Source: Acanthaster planci (Eukaryota > Echinodermata > Asteroidea > Valvatida > Acanthasteridae). Taken from it: a DNA stretch of 56,234 bases. Each line of letters begins with the position of its first letter. Position 1 is the first letter of the stretch. Shown one piece after another: positions 24,901-35,023 of this stretch. The translations under genes were made by a program, and so were the position numbers. The stretch is taken from contig NW_019091454.1 in the NCBI RefSeq assembly GCF_001949145.1, positions 257,082-313,315 of the forward strand, given 5' to 3'. Below the pieces are notes generated by a model. That model was not told where the DNA came from. It searched no databases and saw nothing but the letters and a program-made list of their open reading frames with translations.

Positions 24901-27900
24901 ATTTGTACTTCATTTCTTTAATTTAGTAAGCCACCCCCACCAAGTTTTATTGCATGCACAAGGTGTAAGAAGCATGCACAATGAAACAGTGCATGCTTGG
25001 TACATAAACACTGGATCCTGCCACTAAGAATGAATTAATGACATGGAAGCACTGGGAGCCAGTGACCTTGTGATGACCTGAAACATACTCTTAACTTCAA
25101 CAACCCAAAGCCATGACATGATTCACACCTCTGGAAAGATATCTTCGAGTTAGACTTCACAGAACTAGATTTTTCTGTACCTGTACCACTAGGTGTCTGC
25201 CGTTATCATGTATCTGTTTTGATGTCTCATTGCTTAATGTGTGTTTTTTAGAAGTCCAGTGAAGCTTAACCCTAACAGTCCTCAATCCTCCAACAGGTGA
25301 AGAATTGAGGAGTGTTAGGGTTAATTTTCTGTCGGACCATTGCAAGGCTTACACAGTGGTGGCTGGTCCAAGTAGGCATCCGTTGACTCTGATGTAGGCC
25401 TACCTCTGTGGTTTACAATAGTCCAAACTCCAAACTTCTTTGAGTGTTGTAACATAAACACTTTTTTAATTTGAGCATCGTATCCAACATAGCACTGTAA
25501 ACAAAAGTGTCATAAAATTTTGTTAAATGTACACAGAGAATACGAGACTAGTTTGATGATAAAGAAACTTTTACATTAGGAAGACAGAACATCATGGTTA
25601 CATAAGGGAGTACTATCACAGAAATCTTATACTGTTGCCAGAGATAATGTCCGTGTAGCAGACACCTTGGTTGGTGTCTGCTACAATTGACAAAGTTTAG
25701 CCAGTAGGTTAAATTTTTGCCAGAAGTAGGGGGAAAACAATCATTTTCTTCACTTCATACAGAGACAATCTGTAATAACTGTATAACGGAGGCTTTAGTG
25801 CATTTTTATGGTGTAAAACCCGTGCCATTATTTCAAACAATATCCCCCCTTAAGCTCCTGTTGGGAGTTGGTAGTGACCTATACTAATTCCAAAGGTGTC
25901 GACTCACTTGGCAGTGCCTCTCCTTCTTTTATTCAGATATTCTCTTTCTTATGCCTAACAAATTGAAGGACATCATAATTTGGAAACGAGGTCAGCCTTA
26001 CCAGCGTAGTATGCAAACTCACATACTCTGAACATGTTAAAGCTGGCATCTTATGACATACATGTATGCACTTTGTTTTCAAATGACCCTTCCTTTTTGT
26101 TATGGTCAGATGATATGTCGTTATTACACCTAAAGCAGGTTCATCCTCTCTTCAAGAGCTAGTTGTAATTTTCCACAGCGGTTTTACTCCAACAGCCAAA
26201 TTTCACTTTTTTTATTTTTTTCATTTGTGAGAATATATTTATATCATGCGCATGCATTTGTGTACATTTTTCTACATGTAGTGTTCCTTAAATTGTAGAC
26301 AAATGTCTGAGGCATACATGTATTTCTAATGACTAAACTATATGTTGGTTTGCTTCAGTCTGTAGTCAGGGGCTTTACAAAGTTTGTTCTGTTATAATAT
26401 AAACATGTGTTTAAAGTAGAGTGTCAGAGATCGGTGTGACATATGCTGGTAGGCATTGGGACAATCTTACATTAAGATTTTTTTTTTTAATTTGTCGATA
26501 ATTCACAGACTGTATGATTGATAACTACATGTTATTATCACAGAATGGCTCTTGCAGGGGAGCTCCAGTATAGTATATGCATGATGAACCTGAGTGAACG
26601 AAGCTTATCTGATGATAGATTGAACCATCTTATGAATGTAGCTCCTCAACAAAGTATCATCTTACTTGAAGATATTGATGCAGCATTTGTCAGCAGAGAA
26701 GACAGCAATGATGGTAAGGTACAGTGTTCAAAGATCAGCAAATACACATGTGTACTGTAGATAAAAAGTCATTGACACAGAAATGCATCATACTTGTGCC
26801 TATATTTTCTGTTACATTTTAGGGTGTCAACAAAATTCTTCCTAGAATCATTCTTTGGGATATCTTCATATTGTTTTTCCTGTGATGTTAAGGAAGTTAC
26901 TGACTCTTTGGCTGCAGTCACACGTGTTACTCTCAGTAGTCATGGGTACAGGAAAATGTTGCCTACACATTGCTCTTCTTGGATCAATTCCTACAAACCG
27001 TCAACAGTTGTCTTTGTGCCATTGTGAAATAACCATGTGGTGTGTAACACAAGACTATATGTACTTGTGGCCAAATGGACAGTATTCTTTTGTTTACCAG
27101 CCAGTGGTTTTCTTGCCATTTACTCATGAGGGTGTTCATGATAACATCAGTCAGTTGCTTTAACCACTTCCTACCAGGTGGAATTTGCATATGCGGGATT
27201 AGTTCCCGGGCATTTTTCAAGATTTCCCATTTTCAAAAATTTTCAAAAATTCATAACTGTATTTTCTAGACACTTACACCCACACAAATAACTGGCTGGT
27301 GGCAATTCTAATCTGACAGGCAACCTCTATTGATACCCGAGTATTGCAGCCAAGCCTACTGCTCAGTAAAGAGAGCCCTCATTGTGTGGTGTTGTGTAAT
27401 TTCCTTTGTTCCTGAAATTGGCCCAGTGCATTACTGAATGGCAGTGGTGTCTTTTCAAATGCGGCCAAATTAGCGTGCAGCGGTATTATATATCGCTCAT
27501 CACTGGAGTGCTGGAGCACTTTTGTCTTCGCTGATAATCTGCGGGTGCTGAATGCCACAAACTGGTGTGTACTGTTTCAAAACAATGATGGATAACCTCC
27601 GCTAATTCTAGCACTCTTTGCTGAAAAATGTTGGCAATTCCTAGCAGCTCAGTCTGTTGTTCTGAGTACGGAACAAAAGGCCCAGCTCCTTTGTCTAATT
27701 TGGGACACCTTGGGTATGGGCACAAACCCAAGGTCTCAGCTATCGGAAACCCTGGCACCAATTGTAGCCTTTGTGATCACTTGGTACTCCTGTGTGAGTT
27801 CTATGAAATATCCCTTATTCATTGTGTTTCTCCTTTCTTTTTTTCTTTAACTGATAAAATTAAAACTGGTTCCATCGTTATATTGGAAATCCATTACCAA

Positions 27901-30900
27901 TAGTTTTGATGTTTAGAATTTTCCCTATGTTAAGATAAAGGTTGAAGATGGTGTCTGATGTTAAAAAAACTGGAATAAACAGTATTCATGCATCATCAGT
28001 GTGTGGTCTGATCCACCACACATGCATAAATCCTAAACTATAATTGTGAGAGCTGGCTCAAACTTAACTTTCTGTAGGTCCATTTCCAATACCATACTTA
28101 TCAAACTAATCGTTTGTTAAAGGCTGCACTGCCTGAAGAATATTATTGTGAATTTAGAAGTTAGCTGCCTATTGCAAAATCAAATGAAACAATAAATTCT
28201 CCCTTTTTGGATTCAATTACAATCAGTTCCTTTTTGTTGCTAAAGGAAATGCTCAGGCTGTTAATTTGTTCCTCTGAAGTGAATGAATTTTTAAAAAGTA
28301 AGTCAGATTTTTCACTGTATGATTTGAGCATTGCATTGAAACATGGCACTAAGAATGTATTAATTTGGTCAATAAATCATAATGTATGCATGGCGCTGCT
28401 TATTGATTACTAAATAAGAGTCAACTGAAAGGTCACTAGTTCTGCATTTTTTCCACACTGAGCTTGTATCTTTTAGGCAACTGGTGACGATGACATTGAG
28501 GGTGCTATTGTATCAAGGTAGATGTATACCCACAGAAGATGTGCACTTGTACAACCGCTTCCCTTGTGAACAGCTGCCACAAGCAACGTTGGTGGAAATA
28601 ACAATTTGTACTGCATTCCAATTCATTCCAAATCATCTGGAGTCAAAAGTGTCAATCATTTAGAGGGGCTTTGATTTTTGAGGGGTGCATGCATGTAGCT
28701 GGAGAGAAATTGATGGTAATGAGTTTCTCCCGTCATTTCACACTCAAAGGGGAAACAGTGTCAGTGTCTACATTATATTAAAATTCACCAACCAAATGGC
28801 ACAGAGGAAAATAATTACTCCTACTGACACTCCTATGACTACACTTCACAAACAAGTAGAGGAGGAGAATGTATATCAGGGCCTATTAAAATGAAGATTT
28901 GGAGCAAAAGTTACCTGCATACAAAATGTGATGTCGCAAACCTTTTGGACCACACACAGACACACTTCTGCAGATCACACAGGGAAAAGTCTTCTACCAG
29001 TGTCAGCTTATTGAAAATTTTACACGTAGGTCATGCTAATAATGTGTGACACAAATAGTTGCATTAAAACAGCTTTAAAAAGGTCTAGAATAAGATCTTT
29101 TAGTTAAATAAACAGCAAAGGACTTACAGCATTGAGAACAATCTTTTTTGGTGTCATGTGAACATCCTGCTTTTTTAAAAACCTTCACGCATTTGTTGTT
29201 TCAACCTTATCCTTCATACCTTCATATCAGTGCTGTGAGTTTGAAATTTTGGCTCAAGGTTTAATAATTAGTTCTAAAAATGAGTGATCAATGTGAAGCT
29301 GAATTGCTGCTGAAATAGTTTTCAGTTATTAGTTGTAGATGAGTTCAGGTACAGGTAACCACACACAGATCAGCACAAGATAAGGTTTTACACTAACAGT
29401 TTTTATCTTGAAGGATCTCTTTTGGAAAAACATGGTAAAAGAAGTGTAGACAACTGAAACACTGCCAACTGCACAGTCTTCAAGTGTGATTTTGTATTAA
29501 TGTTAGTGTGATTTTTAATTGTGTGCAGCTAAGTACCAAGGCATGGGCCGTGTCACTCTGAGTGGACTTCTGAACACACTAGATGGTGTTGCGTCAACAG
29601 AAGCTAGAATAGTCTTCATGACAACCAACTACATTGAAAGGTTAGTGCTCACTGAACATCTCAAACATGCTTGACTTGTCATTGCATTCACTTCTAATGC
29701 TACATCACATCACATCACTCGTCTCAACCCACCAAGATCGACGGGGACAGATCTTTGGGCAACCAGTCTTCCACAACCTACATGTACATGTACACACGTC
29801 AACTTATCAGCATGATCTTGAAGGTTTTAGTGCTAGTTGACAGGTTGAGACTGCTCAAATGGTACAGTCCAGGGGTTATCACCCTAAAATAGCATGGGGC
29901 AAAACCCTCTCAACATTTTCTCCAGTGTCATTGTGCAGTATGAGCAGGGTTGCGCTGCAAGGTGCTCAGTTCAGACATGACAGCAGGGTCTCACTTGCGA
30001 CGAATTAAACATCAGAGGAACACACCAGAAAAGTAGGGGTCCAGTCCGTAGGTTCAGATTTGCTGATTTATTGTTATTCGGATTTAATTAGAATCACATG
30101 CATACATTGTAAGAGCCAACACACATGAGGGTGTGAACTAATGAAACGATGATGCAACTCAGTCCTATGTTGGAATTGAATTAAAACCTCACAGATTTAC
30201 TCTTGGCTTTATATGCGTACAAGTTTTTAAAAAGATCAGACATGGAATAGCCAAGATACAGGGAGTGGTTACTTTTACACCTCTTTCCTGGTGTGAAATA
30301 ATCTAGAAAAAAATGGTCAGGGTCAAGCCTGTCTTAACTTTGTGTCTGGCAATATTTTTGTGTGTGTGTGATGGCATTTGCTGCTAAATAGTTTAACATT
30401 TATAGTGGTTATAGATGATTTAAATTGAAGGCTTTTATTGGTTTCCCTCTGCATTTTGGATATATATGCAGAGGTACATTGCACATAGCATTTGTAATGA
30501 TGTACCTCTGCGTTATGCTATATGAATGTATTAGCACTGACCCATAACATTGTCGTTACATCTCAAACCAGGCTGAGTACTAAGGCCTCGTTTATTACAA
30601 AGGGCCAAAATTTTGTGCCTTGTGGGTCATACAGAATGTAACTTCCCAAAGTGTGACTTTTTATGTCCTGACCTCACCTCTGAAATGTGACTTGGACATA
30701 TCATTGAAATTGACTTCAAATTATTTTTGTTTAGCAGGTTAAGCAGATAACATGCATTACTTNNNNNNNNNNNNNNNNNNNNNNNNNNNNNNNNNNNNNN
30801 NNNNNNNNNNNNNNNNNNNNNNNNNNNNNNNNNNNNNNNNNNNNNNNNNNNNNNNNNNNNNNNNNNNNNNNNNNNNNNNNNNNNNNNNNNNNNNNNNNNN

Positions 30901-32483
30901 NNNNNNNNNNNNNNNNNNNNNNNNNNNNNNNNNNNNNNNNNNNNNNNNNNNNNNNNNNNNNNNNNNNNNNNNNNNNNNNNNNNNNNNNNNNNNNNNNNNN
31001 NNNNNNNNNNNNNNNNNNNNNNNNNNNNNNNNNNNNNNNNNNNNNNNNNNNNNNNNNNNNNNNNNNNNNNNNNNNNNNNNNNNNNNNNNNNNNNNNNNNN
31101 NNNNNNNNNNNNNNNNNNNNNNNNNNNNNNNNNNNNNNNNNNNNNNNNNNNNNNNNNNNNNNNNNNNNNNNNNNNNNNNNNNNNNNNNNNNNNNNNNNNN
31201 NNNNNNNNNNNNNNNNNNNNNNNNNNNNNNNNNNNNNNNNNNNNNNNNNNNNNNNNNNNNNNNNNNNNNNNNNNNNNNNNNNNNNNNNNNNNNNNNNNNN
31301 NNNNNNNNNNNNNNNNNNNNNNNNNNNNNNNNNNNGGGGAAGCAAAAACATTGGACCCCAAATTTATAGAATGACTCTCAAACGTAGCACAGAGTGATAT
31401 GAGCAGTCTGACTGCTTGTTACAGTAGGCTAAGACACTTACTGGTGTGTCTGTCCAAAATATTCTTCTTAGTATGATAACAGAGAAATACTTCTCATATG
31501 AGCTTGAATTTTTTATTGGTTTTGGTAATCCAAGGAAGCATATGGCATTTGGGTCCAAAAAGGTCAAAGGTAAAGGTCACAGTGACTTAATAAAAACTTG
31601 TCAATGCGGTAACTTGAGAAATAATTTGTGTACAAACTTCAGAAATGGCTTCCACATTGTTTTCGGTAATTCCACAAGGCTATACCCCTGAACTCTGAAA
31701 AGTCAAGGGTAAAGTCGTATTGTCTGAAACAAGAGTTTACCCTTTGCGCCGGGAGGCGGCTAGACACGCTGTAAAAATTGAGATCCTCTTTTCAGCTATT
31801 ATTCTCGGCCCACGCTCGAGCAAACACGGTGAAAGAAGGCAGACCCTGGCTCTTGTATATATGGTAATTGGTCTTTGTGTGTAGCCCAGAAATGAAAAGA
31901 CTGAATTTGCATCATAATCACCAGCTTCAAAATAGTCCCCACTTTGAAAAGAGGCAACAGGAATGTGGACGGGTGAGTACAGCCGCATGCCACCGAACAA
32001 TCAGCCTTTTCACTGTATAATTCAAAGTGCACAGAGCACGCAGGGCCACAAACCGAGAATTTGCAGTTTGGCAGGTGGCCTTCGTGGCCAGGCGAGGCTG
32101 GAATTCTTGGAGTTGGCTTTCGAGAAGAAATTCCCGTCGTCAGGGGGTTAAACAGTAAAGCCTGGGTTCTAGGCATGAGCTTGGTAGGCATTTTTTTTAA
32201 CACTTCATTCTTATTTATTTCTGCATACAGATTGGATCCAGCACTAATCAGGCCTGGCCGTGTAGATTACAAAGCTCATATTGGCTATGCGACACAACAT
32301 CAGCTTCGTCAGATGTTCTATCGCTTCTACCCAGAACTTGATGTATCTGCAGCAGAGGAGTTTGCTGTACGTGCTGTAGAATTCAAAAGGCCAATCAGCA
32401 TTGCAGCAGTGCAAGGGTTTTTCATGATGCATAAAAGCGATGGGCACGCAGTATTAAAGAATGTGGAGAAACTTTGGAGCTGA
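21528..32483 (+). CDS. BCS1L: BCS1L, mitochondrial AAA ATPase chaperone for complex III
   Basis: Seven coding exons (21594-21913, 22524-22663, 23073-23267, 24372-24435, 26544-26713, 29529-29640, 32231-32483) join without a phase conflict into 417 residues; human BCS1L has 419. Seen: an N-terminal hydrophobic segment ([15 protein letters not shown]) that in the family is the single inner-membrane span, the BCS1-specific region ([36 protein letters not shown]), Walker [10 protein letters not shown] (residues 230-238), Walker B IILLEDID (278-285), FMTTN, and [12 protein letters not shown] with the conserved arginines. Known role: an inner-membrane heptamer that translocates the folded Rieske iron-sulphur protein (UQCRFS1) so that it joins the bc1 complex. 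Intron 6 contains the assembly gap. All key ATPase residues are present, so the gene looks functional. Confidence 0.97.
21531..21607 (+). promoter_or_regulatory. Two upstream AUGs in the BCS1L leader
   Basis: ATG-TAA at 21531-21536 is a minimal start-stop element. A second upstream ATG at 21578 opens a 9-codon frame that ends with TGA at 21605-21607, overlapping the true start at 21594 out of frame. Both lie in the same exon as the start codon, so both would be in the mRNA. Such uORFs commonly reduce initiation at the main ATG; the effect here is inferred. Confidence 0.55.
21914..22523 (+). other. BCS1L intron 1
   Basis: A 610-bp intron from gttagt to ...aatgtttag. AT-rich, with no second gene or repeat recognised apart from a short CACATGTACATGTG patch near 22420. 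Confidence 0.8.
22524..22663 (+). CDS. BCS1L: BCS1L exon 2
   Basis: The exon is 140 nt. It completes the split Arg codon and encodes [20 protein letters not shown], then [13 protein letters not shown], the BCS1-specific middle domain. Donor CAAG|gttggt. Confidence 0.94.
22664..23072 (+). other. BCS1L intron 2
   Basis: A 409-bp intron ending ...tttacag. Nothing else recognised. Confidence 0.8.
23073..23267 (+). CDS. BCS1L: BCS1L exon 3
   Basis: The exon is 195 nt, encoding [20 protein letters not shown], then [20 protein letters not shown] and the linker up to [10 protein letters not shown] at the start of the AAA module. Donor AGAG|gtactg. Confidence 0.95.
23268..24371 (+). other. BCS1L intron 3
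   Basis: A 1.1-kb intron with TACATG patches (23606-23620, 23704-23716). Short open frames occur, but none resembles a protein. Confidence 0.75.
24372..24435 (+). CDS. BCS1L: BCS1L exon 4 (Walker A)
   Basis: A 64-nt exon with acceptor ttatttag and donor TTCAT|gtgagt. It reads [20 protein letters not shown] and F, i.e. the whole P-loop on one very short exon. It is too small for ORF-based detection. Confidence 0.95.
25266..25324. repeat. TTAA-CCCT hairpin, piggyBac-like micro-MITE candidate
   Basis: Arm TTAACCCTAACAGTCCTCAA (25266-25285, plus T) pairs with 25304-25324 at 20 of 21 positions; the loop is 17 nt. Both outer ends are TTAA followed by CCCT, the target site and terminal start typical of piggyBac-type elements. 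At about 55 bp between the TTAAs it is extremely short for a transposon. Confidence 0.65.
25654..25685. repeat. 13-bp perfect stem-loop
   Basis: TGTAGCAGACACC, a 6-nt loop TTGGTT, then the exact reverse complement. It lies in BCS1L intron 4. There are no terminator or RNA-gene features around it. Confidence 0.8.
26544..26713 (+). CDS. BCS1L: BCS1L exon 5 (Walker B)
   Basis: The exon is 170 nt, with acceptor attatcacag and donor GATG|gtaagg. It encodes [20 protein letters not shown], then [18 protein letters not shown] and [10 protein letters not shown] with the Walker B acidic residues. Confidence 0.96.
26714..29528 (+). other. BCS1L intron 5, with a possible cryptic exon
   Basis: A 2.8-kb intron. 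It includes the exon-like island at 28477-28517 (separate entry). Several open frames (27486-27903, 28161-28413) do not resemble known proteins. Confidence 0.7.
28477..28517 (+). other. Exon-like 41-nt island in BCS1L intron 5 (possible poison exon)
   Basis: Acceptor-like gtatcttttag precedes and CAAG|gtagat follows 41 nt with an open, acidic reading ([13 protein letters not shown]). Inserted after the normal exon 5 donor it would give GAT GGC AAC TGG TGA, an immediate stop, and its length is not a multiple of three. If spliced in at all it would truncate BCS1L before the second half of the AAA domain. There is no transcript evidence in the sequence, so this is weak. Confidence 0.2.
29529..29640 (+). 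CDS. BCS1L: BCS1L exon 6
   Basis: The exon is 112 nt, with acceptor tgtgtgcag and donor GAAAG|gttagt. It encodes [20 protein letters not shown], then [17 protein letters not shown], the sensor-1 region. Confidence 0.96.
30468..30511. repeat. 12-bp stem-loop GCAGAGGTACAT
   Basis: GCAGAGGTACAT (30468-30479) and its exact reverse complement (30500-30511) are separated by 20 nt. It sits in BCS1L intron 6. Confidence 0.8.
30763..31335. other. Assembly gap (573 N)
   Basis: A run of N only. It falls within BCS1L intron 6; the flanking exons are complete, so the protein is not affected. Confidence 1.
32231..32483 (+). CDS. BCS1L: BCS1L exon 7 (last coding exon)
   Basis: The exon is 252 nt plus the split Arg codon, ending in TGA at 32481-32483. 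It encodes [20 protein letters not shown] (arginine-finger region), [10 protein letters not shown], and the C-terminal helical lid to KNVEKLWS. An ATG-initiated reading beginning at 32061 is intron read-through. Confidence 0.96.
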
Positions 32484-34262
32484 CCGGAAAAGGAAACTTC
32501 AGTGTTTAGAAAAAGCTGTCAGAGACGTATCAGGCACACAGAATACTGCAGACTGATTATGACAATTTGTTGAGAGTTTCTCCTCAGTTTGTGATACTTT
32601 GCCCCCAATGAAGACCTTTATTCTGTCAGGATCTGGGCATGGAAAAATCTGATTATTCTTGGAAACATTCAAGAGACAACTAGGCAAAGTGTGAGAAGCT
32701 ATTGAGATTGGCTGGATGGATTACAACACCCATTTTATATCGTCAGTGTTTTCATGAAGTGACAAGAACCTAGAAAGTTGATAATTTTTCAGTCTTTAGT
32801 TTCTTGGTCATTTCAATATGTAAAAAGTTTCAGAGCAAAAGTTGACTTTGTTTTAATCATGAACCAAAGAAGACCATTCATTTTTCTGCATGTGTTAAGA
32901 CGTTAGCATGTACACGTACATGTGCACAAATGATGTTAAAAAAAGTGTGCATGTCCAAATTTAGCAATAATGTAACAGTTTTTTCAGTAGAAAAATCTGA
33001 ATTTTAAGAAGTTGCAAAGGAAATCAATGAATTCTCGTAAACCAAAATGATGGAGTTGAGCGTTTCTTTTAATTCAGACAAAATATCTACAACTAAATAC
33101 TAATAAGCAATTAACAAAGCATATATTGTATACCAGTGAAAAAGGTTCCCAAATCTGTAACAAAAAAAGCAGACCATGAAAAAGGGATTAATTTTAACTG
33201 TAATTATTATGGAATGTTCTTTTGCAAGATACAGAGGTGTTTTCTCACTTCCTGTAAACTCTGAAAATAGTATTGGAATTATGTGGGGCGGTTGAGGAGA
33301 GACTCTCATTGCATTATTGACCCTGATTTGCACCACCCTCTGAAGAAATGCCATAATCCTTCAAATGTGGGGCTTTTTGCTTAGAAAAACTTAGCAAAGG
33401 AATCCTCCATTGGCTAGTTTGCGCTCAGTAAAATTTGAGCATAACAAGCTTCTAATCTACTGCAGAAATATATACTTCTGCAACTAGGGAGTGTTTATTA
33501 AAAGGTATGACAGCTAGTTAGAGACATCTGATGCCATTACAATGTGTGTAGCCGTCTGGCAATAGTAGATGAAACTTTTAGATGATAGAGTTTCTCAGAT
33601 GAAAGTAGTATATCAGCCTGGTAATTCATTAATTATTCAGCAGTGCATATTGCAAATTGTGCATTTGATGGAGAACAAACGTTTTCATATCATGTATGTG
33701 TAAGTCCACCGGGATAAATTATGATGAAGTCCTGCAGTTTCCAGAGTGACCAACATGGCTGATTTCAGTGTTCGAATCTTCTTCAGGCTGAACCTCCTGT
33801 TTGATGAAACTGAATCAAGGTAATACAGTTCTTTATTACGCCTTATGAATATTCATGAACTGGAGCATGTTATTGACTGATTCCGATGGGTGTCCAGGAA
33901 GTAGATATGATACACTCCCAGTTGACGTCATCCTGGTGAGTTATCCAGCTTGGTGCCGTTCAATATTGTTTCCTTGTAGCACCAAAAATACCCTGTTGAT
34001 ATGCCTCATACTGTGTGGCATGCAATCTTCACGGAACAAGTCTGTTGTTATCCTTGTATCTACTGCAGTAAAGACACACTAAAGAGTTGGCTCCAGACTA
34101 TTTCAACCCTGTTGCAACATGACACATGGAATTAACACTGCAGTTCAGTAACAACAGTGGCGTCTTCAAGTAACATTACTAGATTCCCATCATTTTATAA
34201 GGTGAATGATTATGAGGTTTAGTAAAAGAAGTAAATTGAGCATTGTTTAATTTTGGAAAGTT
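32484..34262. other. BCS1L 3'-UTR and intergenic DNA
   Basis: The 3'-UTR starts here, but I found no clear AATAAA close to the stop, so the transcript end is not placed. There is no other gene that I recognise. Confidence 0.45.
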
Positions 34263-34347
34263 GTGGGATTTACTGGTCTCGTGGTGTAGGTCAGCTTGAA
34301 TACCTCCTCATCAAGCTGACGCTCACCTTAGGACCAGTAATACCCAC
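34263..34347. repeat. 85-bp imperfect hairpin
   Basis: GTGGGATTTACTGGTC...GTCAGCTTGA (34263-34299) pairs with 34311-34347 (TCAAGCTGAC...GACCAGTAATACCCAC) with several mismatches in the middle; the loop is 11 nt. The outer 16 and inner 10 bases pair best. Foldback or MITE remnant. Confidence 0.72.
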
Positions 34348-34430
34348 TACTTCCCCCTTAAACTGTGCTGTGTTTGTATATCACCAATGTCCCAAGTAGA
34401 TAATTACTTTTGCTTAGGTGTGTGGCGCAA

Positions 34431-34668
34431 TAGTAGTTTGTGTGTTAATTTTGAGCCGTCGTAGTTTGCCCAGGGCTTTCACCCTGTCGGACGTCGGCAG
34501 GGCCGAACGTGCGCTGTGGCTGGTGGCCCGCATGATATATAAGTGTAATTCCGTGCCGAGCTGGTCAGTTGCATGTGCCGTAGCAGTTCCAGCACCGTCC
34601 CGGTTAGTTTCAGTTATTGTACAGTTTTCTTGTGCTGCTCCCACACTGTCTGTCGCAGAGAACTACTA
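34431..34668 (+). promoter_or_regulatory. Solo-LTR-like island with TATA box and initiator
   Basis: A GC-richer 238-bp block. TATATAAG at 34536-34543 lies about 31 bp upstream of the A of TCAGTT (34565-34570), the spacing and sequence of an RNA polymerase II core promoter. The block is bounded by TAGTAGTT and its exact reverse complement AACTACTA. Retrotransposon LTRs often carry such a TATA-initiator pair. I see no target duplication and no TG...CA ends, so a host promoter is the alternative. Confidence 0.35.
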
Positions 34669-35023
34669 GGCTGTACCCGTAAGTAAGCGACTTACTGGGG
34701 GGATCTTTAGACTTGATATCAATCATCTGGGGATGGTTTATAAAGGGCACCTCCATCCTTGGGGTGGTAGTCTTGCGGGGAATTTGGTGGATGTCCTCTA
34801 CCCCATTGCACACGCCTATGCTGCTCTCCTGCTGCACCTAGCGGTAAACTGCCCCAAAATGGGCTGGCTTCCTTGGCTGCCTCAGACTAGACAACTCACT
34901 GACGTCTGCTGAGGACGACCGCCACAGGTGCTTAAACCTTCCAGATATCTTCAAACATGTTGCCTTTAACAGGTGGTGTCCAATAAGAACATCATCTCCC
35001 TGATCATAATAAAGGAAAAACAA
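34610..35023 (-). pseudogene. Unrecognised 138-codon frame with one internal TAG
   Basis: The minus strand reads from MFFLYYDQGDDVLIGHHLLK through HFGAVYR, one TAG at 34838-34840, and then continues in frame to about 34610 (…GVCNGVEDIHQIP…). Composition is protein-like, but I recognise no family. It overlaps the downstream edge of the promoter-like island, on the opposite strand. It may be a retroelement remnant or chance. Confidence 0.2.

Larger units (their letters stand above)
24436..26543 (+). other. BCS1L intron 4 with two short hairpins
   Basis: A 2.1-kb intron. It contains the TTAA-flanked hairpin at 25266-25324 and the 13-bp stem-loop at 25654-25685 (separate entries). No additional exon recognised. 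Confidence 0.75.
29641..32230 (+). other. BCS1L intron 6, including assembly gap
   Basis: A 2.6-kb intron ending ctgcatacag. It includes 573 N (30763-31335), a 12-bp stem-loop (30468-30511) and a GGTCAAAGGTAAAGGTCACAG patch near 31560. Open frames across the N run are meaningless. Confidence 0.75.

Noticed and set aside
30627-31369. Long open frames on both strands across the N run
   Set aside because: They consist of N translated as X; only a few real codons flank the gap.
32061-32230. Upstream extension of the last BCS1L reading frame to an ATG at 32061
   Set aside because: It lies before a good acceptor (tacag at 32226-32230); the joined frame from exon 6 fits the family exactly.
33100-33354. 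84-codon minus-strand frame downstream of BCS1L
   Set aside because: No recognisable domain or splice signals; probably chance in or near the BCS1L 3'-UTR.
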